A stretch of DNA of 64,000 nt, taken from positions 124,001 through 188,000 of the forward strand of contig NZ_FNUS01000003.1 in assembly GCF_900108025.1 (NCBI RefSeq). Reading direction: 5' to 3'. The position numbers and the translations under genes are program-made. Shown here piece by piece: positions 42,566 through 52,505 of this stretch (positions within the stretch are counted from its first letter, which is position 1; the number at the start of each line of letters is the position of its first letter). A model generated the notes under the pieces. That model was not told the origin of the DNA, searched no databases, and saw only the letters and a program-made list of their open reading frames with translations. Source of the stretch: Halpernia humi (lineage in GTDB: Bacteria; Bacteroidota; Bacteroidia; Flavobacteriales; Weeksellaceae).

Positions 42566-45118
42566 TTAGAAATTATAAGCTACTGTCGTAGACCAAGTTC
42601 TTCCGAATCCGAAGAATACTTGGTTACCTGTATCAATTCCTTTATAAGTAACTCCTGTGGAATATTTATCGCCAGCAAAAGTATTGGTGTATGAGTTTTG
42701 AATATAATAAGTGTTTAGCAAATTATAAACGTTGGCTCTTACTGTAAAACTTTGCTTTTTGTTTGGCAAACGGAATTTATAAGACGCTCCTAATTCTACC
42801 AAACCGTAACTTGGTAATTCTAAAGCACCTTTTGCAGCCGCTGTTTGATCTGAGAAGTTTAAAACGTTTAAGTTTGCGTAGAGATGATTGACATATCTGT
42901 AAGAAGCATCAAATTTAAAATCTCTAACTGGCGTTAATGTGAAACCTAAAGATCCTGTCATTTGCGCAGCATCTCCAACTTTAATTTTATCTAAATAAAG
43001 TGTTCTTACACCCGCTTGTCCGCTTGCTACTACATTTCCATTATCATCAATTGGCTCGTTGGTTTCATTAAACAAAGTTCCTGAAGCGTTTCCATTATAA
43101 TGCCAATCTGCAACTGCAAACATTGCATTAATCGTAATAATATCATTAATTTTAGATTTTGCTTCAAATTCTAAACCTTGGTGAATTTCTTCAATTCCCT
43201 GAATATTTGCATAAGCATTAATAATAGGTAAACCTCCTCCTGGATTAATTTGCTGTGTTCTTCTTAAGAATCTATCTTTCCAGTTTGTTCTATATGCGTT
43301 TACATTTGCATTCAACCAAGAAGCTCTAAAACCATATCCTGCTTCGAAACCAAGAATTTTCTCATTCGTAAGATTCGGGTTTAAGAAGTTTTTATTGTTT
43401 GGATAAACAGCATTTAAGAATGGTTGTTTAGAGTAATAACCTGCATTTACGAATACATTACTATGCTCATCAATGTTAAAGTTTAAACCTCCTTTTGCAT
43501 TATAACCTACAAGATTTTTGAAACCTGTTTTTTTGTATAACAAAGGGTTAGTAGCGGAAGGCTGATTGGTTGCTGAAACCACTTTTCCATTTAATGTTGT
43601 ACCTCCATCAATGATAAAGTTATCAATTCTTTGAAATCCTTGGTTAGAAACTGCACCTTGAACAAAAGCAGAAATTCTATCATTAGAATATTCTATTTGC
43701 CCAAAACCACCGTACCATAAAACTTCACCGTCATTGCTGTAAGCAATTTGATCATTTATGCTGTTAACTTTTCCACCAAACGGGTTAAAGTTAGGGTTTG
43801 CTTTAAATGTATTTGAAACATAATTAGGTGTATTGTTTTGGTTAGAATAGTCTTTGTAAGCAGAAGCACCTAAAAGATCGCTTACCACTTGGTAGTGATA
43901 ACCGTGATAATATCTAGTATCAATACCAACTGAGAAGTTTAAGTTATCATTTATTTTATGGTTGAAGTTTGAAATTAAACCGAACCAGTTGTGTGAATTT
44001 ATAGAAGATCTTCTGATTAAAACTCCTTTATCTGGAGTAGAAGCAGCATTTGCTGCAATAATAGCGTCAAAATCTGTAAGACCATCGGCATTTACAAATG
44101 CGCTCGCTCTTTTTCCACCTACACTTCCTAAGTCTCCGGTACCACCACCTCTACCGAAAGAAGCGTAACCCACTGTGCTTAATTTTGAACTCGGAGAGAT
44201 TTTATAATCCCAGTTTAAAGACATAACTGGTTTATGGTAATAGTTTCTTCTAAACGTATATTCTTTTCCGTTTAAAACACCTTCTTGCTGATTGTATCTT
44301 CTGTCTGGTCTATCCATAGACCCTCTATCGATTAATGTTTGCAACGTGATTTCATACGACCGCTGATTGTGATATTGCGGCGCACCTGTTAAAGTGAATT
44401 GAAAATCGTGTTTCCCTTTTTGGTAACCTAATGCGAAATAATAGTTGTATCCCTCAAATTGAGTTCCGCTTGCATAAGTAGACCCTCCAGTTCTGGTTAA
44501 TAAAAATGAAGAAGACCATCCTTTGGCATTTTTACCAGTATTATATGCTACTCCAGTTTTTACGTAACCATCATTACCTACACCTAAAGATACTCTACCT
44601 CCTTCTCTTCGGTCTGCGGCTCTAGTGATAATATTTACAGTTCCACCTACAGAGGCAATTGCTAATTTAGAAGAACCAAGCCCTCTTTGCACTTGCATCG
44701 CAGAAGTAACGTCTGATAAACCAGCCCAGTTACTCCAATATACAGCACCATTCTCCATGTCATTCACGGGAACACCGTTGATCATAACAGCGATATTTTC
44801 TTGTGCAAAACCTCTAATATTTAGTTTTGCATCTCCAAAACCACCACCACCTTTGGTTGCATAAACTGAAGGCGTACTATTTAAAATTTCAGGAAATTCT
44901 TGATTTCCTAATTTTTCAACAATTTGTGCTTCTTTAATAGTAGAAACCGCAACAGGTGTTTTTCTGTCTTTTGCGATATCTGCAACACCGCTAATAACTA
45001 CCTCGTCAATAGCATTCTCTTTACTAAGCGTGTCTGTCTTCACACTTTGCGCATAGTAAACACTTGCCGTAGAAAGTGTAATTAATGCTGTGAACATTGA
45101 TTTTTGGACTAAATTCAT
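42566..45118 (-). CDS. TonB-dependent receptor
   Basis: The 850-residue outer-membrane receptor has a signal peptide (MNLVQKSMFTALITLSTASVYYAQ), a short linker and a plug domain starting DEVVISGVADIAKDRKTPVAVSTI, with GGGFGDAKLNIRGF and NMENGAVYWSNWAG. The 22-stranded barrel ends in WSTTVAYNF, the aromatic C-terminal signal. There is no N-terminal carboxypeptidase-like domain and no SusD gene next to it, so an iron, cobalamin or peptide ligand is as likely as a glycan. A terminator follows it; no regulator lies beside it. Confidence 0.92.
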   Translation of the reverse strand: MNLVQKSMFTALITLSTASVYYAQSVKTDTLSKENAIDEVVISGVADIAKDRKTPVAVSTIKEAQIVEKLGNQEFPEILNSTPSVYATKGGGGFGDAKLNIRGFAQENIAVMINGVPVNDMENGAVYWSNWAGLSDVTSAMQVQRGLGSSKLAIASVGGTVNIITRAADRREGGRVSLGVGNDGYVKTGVAYNTGKNAKGWSSSFLLTRTGGSTYASGTQFEGYNYYFALGYQKGKHDFQFTLTGAPQYHNQRSYEITLQTLIDRGSMDRPDRRYNQQEGVLNGKEYTFRRNYYHKPVMSLNWDYKISPSSKLSTVGYASFGRGGGTGDLGSVGGKRASAFVNADGLTDFDAIIAANAASTPDKGVLIRRSSINSHNWFGLISNFNHKINDNLNFSVGIDTRYYHGYHYQVVSDLLGASAYKDYSNQNNTPNYVSNTFKANPNFNPFGGKVNSINDQIAYSNDGEVLWYGGFGQIEYSNDRISAFVQGAVSNQGFQRIDNFIIDGGTTLNGKVVSATNQPSATNPLLYKKTGFKNLVGYNAKGGLNFNIDEHSNVFVNAGYYSKQPFLNAVYPNNKNFLNPNLTNEKILGFEAGYGFRASWLNANVNAYRTNWKDRFLRRTQQINPGGGLPIINAYANIQGIEEIHQGLEFEAKSKINDIITINAMFAVADWHYNGNASGTLFNETNEPIDDNGNVVASGQAGVRTLYLDKIKVGDAAQMTGSLGFTLTPVRDFKFDASYRYVNHLYANLNVLNFSDQTAAAKGALELPSYGLVELGASYKFRLPNKKQSFTVRANVYNLLNTYYIQNSYTNTFAGDKYSTGVTYKGIDTGNQVFFGFGRTWSTTVAYNF

Positions 45119-45295
45119 AATTAAAAAGTTTATTTTAGTATTTTAATTTGTGCAAAATTCGTTAAATTTTTTGGAACTATCGTTAACAGATTGTTAATTT
45201 TTAACATATAATTAGCAAATCATTTAAAACACTGATTACTAAAGGACTATTAAAATAGAAGGTGATAAAAATCAGTTATAGTTTTTACGAATATT

Positions 45296-46162
45296 TTATT
45301 TTTTAAGTGCTTTTAGGCTCAAATCAATATTTTTTGCAGAGTGCGTTAATGCGCCTGCAGAGATAAAAGTAACTCCAGTTCTTGCAATTTCTTGTAATTG
45401 ATCTCTTGTAATACCGCCAGATGCTTCGGTTTCACATTTTCCATCTACCAATTTTACCGCTTTTTCCATCATTTCCACATCCATATTATCTAGCATAATT
45501 CTATCTGCTCCAGATTTAATCGCTTCTTCTACTTCTTCTAAATTTCTGGTTTCAACTTCTATTTTTAATTTTAATTTTTTTTCTGCCACGTAATCTTTTG
45601 CCATTTCCACTGCTTTCGTAATGCTTCCATTATAGTCGATGTGGTTGTCTTTCAGCATGATCATATCATAAAGTCCGTATCTGTGATTCGTTCCGCCGCC
45701 AATTGCAACGGCCCATTTTTCACAAATTCTAAAATTTGGCGTTGTTTTTCGCGTATCTAAAAGTTTCGTTTTCGTGCCAATTAATCTGGAATCCCACTCA
45801 TGCGTTAAAGTCGCAATGCCGCTCATTCTTTGCATACAATTTAAAACCAAACGCTCTGTAGAAAGTATGGAACGCGCGCTTCCTTTTACTATAAATGCAA
45901 CGTCGCCAATTTTTGCTTCCTCGCCGTCGTTGATGAAAGTTTCTATTTCTAAATTTTTATCAAAAGTTTTAAAAATATATTTCGCCATTTCAACACCCGC
46001 CAAAATGCAGTTTTCCTTCACTAAAAGTTGTGCGCTTTGAATTAAATCTTTTGGGATCGTTGACAAAGTAGAATGATCGCCATCCTGAATGTCTTCTTCT
46101 AAAGCATTTTTGATGAATATTTTTAAATTTTTATCGGTAATGTATTTTGGTTTTTTGCTCAT
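45296..46162 (-). CDS. nadC: Nicotinate-nucleotide pyrophosphorylase (carboxylating)
   Basis: The 288-residue enzyme turns quinolinate and PRPP into nicotinate mononucleotide. DGDHSTLSTIPKD, NCMQRMSGIATLT, LLDTRKTTPNFR and IMLDNMDVEMM are the family blocks, and EASGGITRDQL closes the barrel. It is the last gene of a minus-strand run from nadB, so the NAD pathway genes are together; nadA is not in the window. Confidence 0.96.
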   Translation of the reverse strand: MSKKPKYITDKNLKIFIKNALEEDIQDGDHSTLSTIPKDLIQSAQLLVKENCILAGVEMAKYIFKTFDKNLEIETFINDGEEAKIGDVAFIVKGSARSILSTERLVLNCMQRMSGIATLTHEWDSRLIGTKTKLLDTRKTTPNFRICEKWAVAIGGGTNHRYGLYDMIMLKDNHIDYNGSITKAVEMAKDYVAEKKLKLKIEVETRNLEEVEEAIKSGADRIMLDNMDVEMMEKAVKLVDGKCETEASGGITRDQLQEIARTGVTFISAGALTHSAKNIDLSLKALKK

Positions 46163-46215
46163 CTCTTTATATTATTTTTGAAACCTTCAGTTATGCAGAT
46201 TTCATTTATTTAAAA

Positions 46216-47064
46216 TTAAATATTTGTCGCCATTTTTTTATTATTTCTGCTCCACTCACTCCAAGAACCAACGTAGAGATTTGGGATTTCTAAACCCGCA
46301 TAATCCAAAGCCAGCAAAGTATTGCAAGCCGTAACTCCCGAACCGCAATGAATAGCGATATTTTCCGTCGAAATATTCTGAAATTCTTTTTGATATTTTT
46401 CTCTTATTAGTTCTGGTTTCTTTAAAGTTCCGTCTTCGTTCATGTTTTCTGTAAAGGGAATATTTTCTGCATCTGGAATATGCCCGGCAATTTTATCGAT
46501 TGGTTCAGTTTTTCCATCATAACGGTCTTTATCTCGAACATCAATGATTTTAAAATCAGGATTTTCTGAATTTTTTTCAATAAAATCAATATCAACTAAA
46601 GGAAGTTTCCAGTTTTTTAAATCTAATTTTTCTGCGCTTTTCTTTGGTTTTGTAATTTCATTAGAAAGTTTTAAACCTTCACTTTCTGCACTTTGCAAAC
46701 CGCCATCCAAAACCTGCACATTTTCAATTCCGACAGATTTCAACATCCACCAAAAGCGCGGCGCCGCGTTGGTAGAATTTTTATTGTCACATATAATAAG
46801 GTGTGAATTACGGTTAATTCCTAAATTCTGCAAAACTTTAGCAAATTTTTCTAAACTTGGCAGCGGATGTCTTCCTCCGTTTTTCGCATCTTCAGGAACT
46901 TCCGCTAAATCTTTACTTAGATCAACATAAAGTGCATTTTCAAGATGTTTTTCTAAATAATTGTCATAAGAATTTCCGCCGCTTCCGGCATCAACGATGA
47001 TTATGTTTTCTTGGTTTAGAATTTCTTGTAATTCTTTTGCGGAAATTATAGGGGAAAATTTCAT
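46216..47064 (-). CDS. Sulfurtransferase with two rhodanese domains
   Basis: The 282-residue protein has tandem rhodanese domains (about 5-120 and 150-275). The first ends in LIICDNKNSTNAAPRFWWML without an active cysteine; the second carries AIHCGSGVTACN, whose C-G-S-G-V-T loop is typical of thiosulfate/3-mercaptopyruvate sulfurtransferases. RWWWML-type and GHIPDAENIPF blocks agree. It could supply sulfur for thiolated cofactors. It overlaps the upstream unknown gene by four bases. Confidence 0.9.
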   Translation of the reverse strand: MKFSPIISAKELQEILNQENIIIVDAGSGGNSYDNYLEKHLENALYVDLSKDLAEVPEDAKNGGRHPLPSLEKFAKVLQNLGINRNSHLIICDNKNSTNAAPRFWWMLKSVGIENVQVLDGGLQSAESEGLKLSNEITKPKKSAEKLDLKNWKLPLVDIDFIEKNSENPDFKIIDVRDKDRYDGKTEPIDKIAGHIPDAENIPFTENMNEDGTLKKPELIREKYQKEFQNISTENIAIHCGSGVTACNTLLALDYAGLEIPNLYVGSWSEWSRNNKKMATNI

Positions 47065-47762
47065 TTATTTAATTTTTTAGCGGAAAATTTTTCGGCAATA
47101 ATGTACGGACCATTTAAATAAAAATCATTTGAAGAAACTAACTCATTTCCAAAAATTAAAATTTTCAAATCAACTTTATCCTTCATTGTTTCCGTTTCCG
47201 TTTCAATTTCTATTTTGTGTTTATCACAAACATGTTTAAATGTATCAAATAAAAACTCGGGAATTGTTATATATTCATTTTCGGAATTATCTACAAATTC
47301 AATCCATTGCTTTGGATATTTTTTTACCTCAAAAAGATTTTCTAAGTTCCAAAAAAATTGATTAATATTAATCCAATTCTTAGTTTTATTTTCTAATTGA
47401 AAAAGCATTTCCCCTAAAAAGGCAAATTTGTCTTTTGGTTTACCTATTATTTTACAATATAATTCAGTGTCACTATATAAAGAGATTAAAGGATTGTCAG
47501 AAAAAATATTAATTTCCATATTTGGCATTAAATAAAAATCATCAAAACCTGAATATTTAACAACATTTTCAGCATAAATTTCCCACATTTCATCAGAAGT
47601 TTCAGCAATTTTCTTGTAATTTTCGTCTAATACCTCATCTTTAATTATTTGAATTTGGATTTTTATAACGCCATTATTATCGGGCTCAAATAAGAACTTC
47701 CTCAAATACATATACACAATGGGCGACGTTTTATCGTTTGAAAGTTTTATTAGTTCTTCCAT
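47061..47762 (-). CDS. Unknown protein encoded between nadB and the sulfurtransferase
   Basis: The start at 47762 (MEELIKLSNDKT) is preferred because it places the gene 14 bases after the nadB stop; the longer frame overlaps nadB and begins with a poor hydrophobic segment. The 233 residues are acidic and without membrane segments. No family is recognised. The middle is aromatic (INQFFWNLENLFEVKKYPKQW) and a run of alternating E/T lies near residue 190. Operon position suggests co-expression with NAD synthesis; a role there is not shown. It may be a bystander of immunity or SMI1-like size, which I cannot confirm. Confidence 0.6.
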   Translation of the reverse strand: MEELIKLSNDKTSPIVYMYLRKFLFEPDNNGVIKIQIQIIKDEVLDENYKKIAETSDEMWEIYAENVVKYSGFDDFYLMPNMEINIFSDNPLISLYSDTELYCKIIGKPKDKFAFLGEMLFQLENKTKNWININQFFWNLENLFEVKKYPKQWIEFVDNSENEYITIPEFLFDTFKHVCDKHKIEIETETETMKDKVDLKILIFGNELVSSNDFYLNGPYIIAEKFSAKKLNK

Positions 47763-47775
47763 TTTTTTAAATAAT

Positions 47776-49347
47776 TTAAACCAAATCCTTATTAAAAAAA
47801 GCACCTTTGTTTTCTTTCATCGCAATAGACTGAACGATAATCAGTTCTGCAATATTTACCAAATTTCGCAACTCAGAAAGTTTTGGGGAAAGAATGGAAT
47901 ATTTATACAATTGTTTCACCGCTTCGGAAATTTCTTTTTGCTTGTTTAAAGCCATTTCCAAACGCTCGTTACTTCGCACAATACTCACTAAATCGCTCAT
48001 CATTTCCTGCAATTGCTTACGAAGATAACTTACCAGAACCATTTCGTCCATCATTTTCATGCCTTCTTCATTCCATTCCGGAATGGCTTTCAGATCTTCA
48101 AAATTAAAATCATTTTTATCTAAAAGTTCGATTGTTTTCATCGCTGCGTTATGCCCAAAAACCAAACCTTCGAGCAAAGAATTTGACGCCAAACGATTCG
48201 CGCCGTGCAATCCGGAATTGGTGCATTCTCCCACGGCAAAAAGATTTTTAATGGAAGATTGCCCATCTTTATCGGTTTCAATTCCGCCACAAAGGTAATG
48301 ACAGGCGGGAACTACGGGAATTAAATCTTTAAAAGGATCAATGCCTTCGTCCAGACATTTTTGATAAATATTCGGGAAATGTTCTAGAAATTTTTCTTTG
48401 TTCATTTTGCGGCAATCCAAACCTACAAATTCATCACCCGTGATTTTCATTTCATTATCGATTGCTCTGGCGACAATATCACGCGACGCCAATTCTTCGC
48501 GTTCATCGTATTTTTTCATAAAAGGTTCGCCGTTTTTCAACCTTAATTTTGCGCCATCGCCACGAACGGCTTCCGAAATTAAAAATAACATGCCGTCAAT
48601 TTTGCTATAAAGCGCCGTCGGATGAAACTGGTAATACTGCATATTTGAAACTTTGCCTTTTGCGCGCGCCACGAAAGCGATTCCGTCGCCAGTTGCGATT
48701 ATTGGATTGGTTGTATTTTTGTAAACGTGACCTGCGCCGCCGGTTGCAACCAAGGTAATTTTCGCTGTAATTTTTTTGATTTTATTAGATTTTTCATCTA
48801 AAATATAAGCGCCATAACAATTAATATTTCCTTCATCCAGTTCTTTTCCGGGAACGTGGTGTTGCGTAATTAAGTCAATTACATAATGATAGGGTAAAAT
48901 TTCTATATTTTTTGAATTAGTTGCCGTCTCCAAAAGTGCACGTTCTATTTCTGCGCCGGTAATATCTTTGTGGTGCACAATTCTGTTTTCTGTGTGGCCA
49001 CCTTCTCTGCCGAGCATGAGTTCGCCATCTTTTTTGTCAAAATTTGTTCCCCAATCTACTAATTCTTTGAAACGCTTTGGCCCTTCTTCCACCACCATTT
49101 TCACGACTGAAAGATCATTTTCTCCATCTCCGGCGCGCATCGTGTCATCTATATGTTTTTGAAAAGTGTCGTTATCAAAATCTGTAACCACCGCCAAACC
49201 GCCTTGCGCATATTTCGTGTTGCTTTCATCTTCATCGGCTTTTGTGACGATGATGATCTTTGCTTCGGGCATTTTTTCGGAAATTTTTATAGCGTAGGAA
49301 AGTCCGGAAATGCCGGAACCGATTACGAGAACGTCTGCTTTGATCAT
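47776..49347 (-). CDS. nadB: L-aspartate oxidase
   Basis: This 523-residue flavoenzyme oxidises aspartate to iminoaspartate, the first step to quinolinate. The FAD loop VIGSGISGLSYAIKI opens the protein, TKYAQGGLAVV and the catalytic region HTENRIVHHKD follow, and GGIETDKDGQSSIKNLFAVGECTNSGLHGANRLASNSL-type segments give the second FAD contact. The C-terminal helical domain is present. It leads the minus-strand set nadB, unknown, sulfurtransferase, nadC. Confidence 0.96.
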   Translation of the reverse strand: MIKADVLVIGSGISGLSYAIKISEKMPEAKIIIVTKADEDESNTKYAQGGLAVVTDFDNDTFQKHIDDTMRAGDGENDLSVVKMVVEEGPKRFKELVDWGTNFDKKDGELMLGREGGHTENRIVHHKDITGAEIERALLETATNSKNIEILPYHYVIDLITQHHVPGKELDEGNINCYGAYILDEKSNKIKKITAKITLVATGGAGHVYKNTTNPIIATGDGIAFVARAKGKVSNMQYYQFHPTALYSKIDGMLFLISEAVRGDGAKLRLKNGEPFMKKYDEREELASRDIVARAIDNEMKITGDEFVGLDCRKMNKEKFLEHFPNIYQKCLDEGIDPFKDLIPVVPACHYLCGGIETDKDGQSSIKNLFAVGECTNSGLHGANRLASNSLLEGLVFGHNAAMKTIELLDKNDFNFEDLKAIPEWNEEGMKMMDEMVLVSYLRKQLQEMMSDLVSIVRSNERLEMALNKQKEISEAVKQLYKYSILSPKLSELRNLVNIAELIIVQSIAMKENKGAFFNKDLV

Positions 49348-49431
49348 CTATTAGGGTTTCAATTGTTTGATGTGGTTTGAAGTTGTTTGAAACTGTTATA
49401 TTATAATACAAAAAGAATAAATCTTGAACTT

Positions 49432-49515
49432 TTAAAGGACATCCTCTAAATTTGCATCTAAATCTGGTGGCAAATTTATTTTGTTGTCTTTAACCTCCAA
49501 AATATCTAATCGCAT
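49432..49515 (-). other. Possible 27-residue ORF, antitoxin-like fragment
   Basis: An ATG at 49515 opens MRLDILEVKDNKINLPPDLD, ending at 49432. The V-K-D-N-K-I-N-L-P-P pattern recalls the start of small AbrB- or DUF2281-type antitoxins, but only the first 25-30 residues would be present and no toxin partner follows. It may be a fragment or chance. Confidence 0.2.
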
Positions 49516-49556
49516 TCATAACTTTTCATTTCACCTATATAACTTAATTATTTATA

Positions 49557-50186
49557 TTATAGAAATTTAAACATTTTTTCGTCTGGTTTTCTTACTTTTT
49601 CTAAGGTTCTAAAAAAATCATCTTCTGCTCTGTAGCCCAAAGCTAACGTGACGCAGACTTTTTCTTTTACGGTGTCTATTTCTAAAATTTTCTCTATTTC
49701 TTCTGCATTAAAGCCTTCCATCGGGCAAGAATCTACTTTTTCTAAAGCCGCAGCAAACATCAGATTTCCCAAAACGATGTAAGTTTGTTTCTCTGCCCAA
49801 TTTTCTAATTCTTTTTCTGGTAATGTTTCAAGATGATGGTTGATGGTGTATTTAAAACCATTCAAATTTTCAAGCGCCGTTTTTCTAACTTTTGAAATGT
49901 GATTGAAATATCCATCTACATAATTCTGCTCTATGTTTTTGCGAGAAATTAAAACGACTAAATGCGAACAAGTAGAAATTTGCGAGGGATTTCCAAAAGT
50001 AGGAATTAGTTTTTCTTTTAAATCTTCGCTTTCTACCACCAAAATCCTGTAAGGTTGTAAACCTAAAGAACTCGCTGCGAGTTTGCCCGCTTCTAAAATC
50101 GACGACAAATTTTCCCGAGAAACCAGGAGGTTTTTGTTAAATTTTTTTACCGAGTAACGCTGTTTTAGGGCATCTATGTAATTCAT
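49557..50186 (-). CDS. Nitroreductase family NAD(P)H-dependent oxidoreductase
   Basis: The 209-residue protein has the family start MNYIDALKQRYSVKKFNKN and LEAGKLAASSLGLQPYRILVV, which contact FMN. MFAAALEKVDSCPMEGF and VCVTLALGYRAEDD are later blocks, close to the NfsB/YdgI group. It forms a flavin-bound homodimer that reduces quinones or nitro compounds; the natural substrate is not known. It stands alone. Confidence 0.92.
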   Translation of the reverse strand: MNYIDALKQRYSVKKFNKNLLVSRENLSSILEAGKLAASSLGLQPYRILVVESEDLKEKLIPTFGNPSQISTCSHLVVLISRKNIEQNYVDGYFNHISKVRKTALENLNGFKYTINHHLETLPEKELENWAEKQTYIVLGNLMFAAALEKVDSCPMEGFNAEEIEKILEIDTVKEKVCVTLALGYRAEDDFFRTLEKVRKPDEKMFKFL

Positions 50187-50259
50187 TTAACAAATATAAA
50201 TATTTTAGCAAAGATATTTATATTAAAATTTTATTGATTTTTTGAGATTTTAATTAAAT

Positions 50260-50736
50260 TTAAAAAAGACCTCCATTTTTAGAATTTTCAAAATAATCAT
50301 CAATTTCTAAATTTTCAGATTTCGATGCTTTTACCGCAATCTGATCGCAAATTTCGTTTTGTGGATGTCCGGCGTGGCCTTTTATCCAATGAAGTGTAAC
50401 GCTGTGTTTTTTCAATAATGGAATTAAACGCTGCCACAAATCTGGGTTTTTCTTGTTTTTAAAACCAATTTTCACCCAATTTTGCAGCCATTTTTTATTA
50501 ATGGCTTCAGAAACATATTTACTATCTGTAAAAATATGAACGTTTTCTTCTGGATTTTTTAATTGTTCTAATGCCACAATTACCGCCAAAAGTTCCATTC
50601 TATTATTGGTTGTTAATCTGTAACCTTGCGCAAAATTTTTAGAATAATTTTTTTCAGGAACTTCCATCACAATTCCGAAACCGCCTTTTCCTGGGTTTCC
50701 GCTGCATGCGCCGTCTGTGTAAATATTGATTGTCAA
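50260..50736 (-). CDS. rnhA: Ribonuclease HI
   Basis: This 158-residue nuclease removes RNA from RNA-DNA hybrids. The catalytic acids are in TDGACSGNPGKGG (Asp), RMELLAVI (Glu), FTDSKYV (Asp) and NEICDQIA (Asp), with the flexible HxGHPxN loop (IKGHAGHPQNE). It matches the E. coli type in size and layout and lacks a hybrid-binding domain. Confidence 0.96.
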   Translation of the reverse strand: MTINIYTDGACSGNPGKGGFGIVMEVPEKNYSKNFAQGYRLTTNNRMELLAVIVALEQLKNPEENVHIFTDSKYVSEAINKKWLQNWVKIGFKNKKNPDLWQRLIPLLKKHSVTLHWIKGHAGHPQNEICDQIAVKASKSENLEIDDYFENSKNGGLF

Positions 50737-50816
50737 AATAATTTAATCTAATTTCTGGTAAATGAAAATTCTTAATGAAAAGCATCTCTCTAATACACTG
50801 CTAATACATTATTTAG

Positions 50817-50871
50817 CCATTCCGCAGGAGTCTAGGCTGTAAAAAGCATTGCTTAGATTTCTACGGAATGA
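50817..50871. repeat. Imperfect palindrome, REP-like
   Basis: CATTCCGCAGGAGTCTAGGC pairs imperfectly with GCTTAGATTTCTACGGAATG on the other side of an 11-base centre. It lies in the 173-base gap between rnhA and dnaB. The sequence pattern looks like a dispersed intergenic repeat, but there is only one copy in this window. Confidence 0.5.
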
Positions 50872-50909
50872 CAAATATTATTAAAAATTTGCACTTAATT
50901 TTTTTAAAT

Positions 50910-52493
50910 TTAAAACGGCATTCCATCATCTTCATCATTCATCGCAGAGCCAGAAACATTTGGTTTATTCGGCAAATCAAACGCGGCACCAAGATCAATG
51001 GTGGTTTTAAGTTTTTCAAAACCAGACAATTGGTCGTTTTTTTCAAAATTTGAAGATTGATAATCGTTTGGCCCACCAAATAAATTGAGGTCGGCAAATT
51101 TTGCAATGTTTTTGTAAAACGATAAGCGAACATCGGCTGTTGCGCCATTTCTATGTTTTGCAATTATGAGTTCTGCTTGGTTATCAGTTGGTGATTCTTG
51201 CCCTTCTGGATCATTATCCCAAACGCCAATTTTGTAATATTCTGGCCGAAAAATAAAGGACACAATATCTGCATCTTGCTCTATTGCACCAGATTCCCGC
51301 AAATCTGAAAGTTGAGGTCTTTTTCCGGGTCTTGTTTCTACACTTCTGGAAAGTTGAGAAAGTGCAATAACTGGTACATTTAATTCTTTTGCAATGGCTT
51401 TTAAGGAACGAGAAATGGTTGCAATTTCCTGCTCGCGATTTCCTGCGCCGCCTTTTCCGGAATTGGCCGTCATAAGTTGCAGGTAATCTACCATTATTAT
51501 TTTTACGCCGTGTTGCATCACTAATCTTCTGCATTTTGCACGGAAATCGAAAACAGAAAGCGAAGGTGTTTCATCTATAAATAAAGGTGCGTTTTCTAAT
51601 TCAGAAACATTTCTAAATAAAATTTCCCATTCTTCATCACTCATTTGGCCTTTTCGTAATTTTTCGGAAGAAATGCCAGTTTCTGACGCAATCATTCGGG
51701 TGATTAATTGAACTGAAGCCATTTCTAAAGAAAATAAAGCCAAAGGAATTTTATGTTCAACGGCAATATTTCTCGCCATAGAAAGCAGAAAGGCGGTTTT
51801 CCCCATAGCGGGACGCGCGGCAATAATTATTAAATCTGAATTTTGCCAACCGCCTGTTTCTTTATCAATTGCTGTAAAACCTGATGGAATACCAGAAATT
51901 CCTTCTTTATCGCGCAATAATTTTATTTTTTCTATGGCTTCTTTCACCAAAGAATTGGCGGTATCAAAGCCTTTTTTTATAGTGCCGTTTGTAATTTCAA
52001 AGAAGGATTGTTCGGCTTTGTCTAATAACTCAAAAACATCAGTGGTTTCTTTGTAAGAACTATCGATCACATTTGCAGAAACATTGATAAGTGAACGCAG
52101 AATAAATTTTTCTAAAACAATTCTGATGTGATATTCTATGTGCGCGGAAGAACTTACGGCTAAAGTTAGATCAACCATATAATTGTCGCCACCTGCTGCG
52201 CTTAAGCGTTCTGTTTTTTTTAATTCCTGAATAACGGTCATTAAATCTACTGGCGCATTGGCTTCAAAAAGTGAAGTAATAACTTTAAAAATTTCTTGAT
52301 GGCGCGGGTCATAAAATACTTCTGCTCGCAAAAGATCTATGCCGTAGTCTAAGCCCTTTCTATCAATTAAAAAAGAGCCAAGCACTAATTTTTCAAATTC
52401 TACCGCATTCGGTGGCATTTTACCATCTGAAATGGATAATTCTTTGGCAAAATTACCATGAATAAGTGAGGAAAGTGTCTCTTTTTGAACCAT
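50910..52493 (-). CDS. dnaB: Replicative DNA helicase DnaB
   Basis: The 527-residue hexameric helicase has an N-terminal DnaG-interacting domain (PPNAVEFEKLVLGSFLID) and a RecA-like motor with ARPAMGKTAF (Walker A), IIMVDYLQLM (Walker B) and SQLSRSVETRPGKRPQLSDLRESGAIEQDAD. A long disordered tail (about 460-527) is rich in N and D and ends EDDGMPF, similar to the acidic tip that binds partner proteins in SSB-like tails. There is no intein. Confidence 0.96.
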   Translation of the reverse strand: MVQKETLSSLIHGNFAKELSISDGKMPPNAVEFEKLVLGSFLIDRKGLDYGIDLLRAEVFYDPRHQEIFKVITSLFEANAPVDLMTVIQELKKTERLSAAGGDNYMVDLTLAVSSSAHIEYHIRIVLEKFILRSLINVSANVIDSSYKETTDVFELLDKAEQSFFEITNGTIKKGFDTANSLVKEAIEKIKLLRDKEGISGIPSGFTAIDKETGGWQNSDLIIIAARPAMGKTAFLLSMARNIAVEHKIPLALFSLEMASVQLITRMIASETGISSEKLRKGQMSDEEWEILFRNVSELENAPLFIDETPSLSVFDFRAKCRRLVMQHGVKIIMVDYLQLMTANSGKGGAGNREQEIATISRSLKAIAKELNVPVIALSQLSRSVETRPGKRPQLSDLRESGAIEQDADIVSFIFRPEYYKIGVWDNDPEGQESPTDNQAELIIAKHRNGATADVRLSFYKNIAKFADLNLFGGPNDYQSSNFEKNDQLSGFEKLKTTIDLGAAFDLPNKPNVSGSAMNDEDDGMPF

Positions 52494-52497
52494 AGTA

Positions 52498-52505
52498 CAA
52501 AGATA
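52498..52505 (-). promoter_or_regulatory. -7 box TATCTTTG before dnaB
   Basis: On the minus strand TATCTTTG lies four bases before the dnaB ATG at 52493, which again would give a near-leaderless transcript. Confidence 0.5.
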
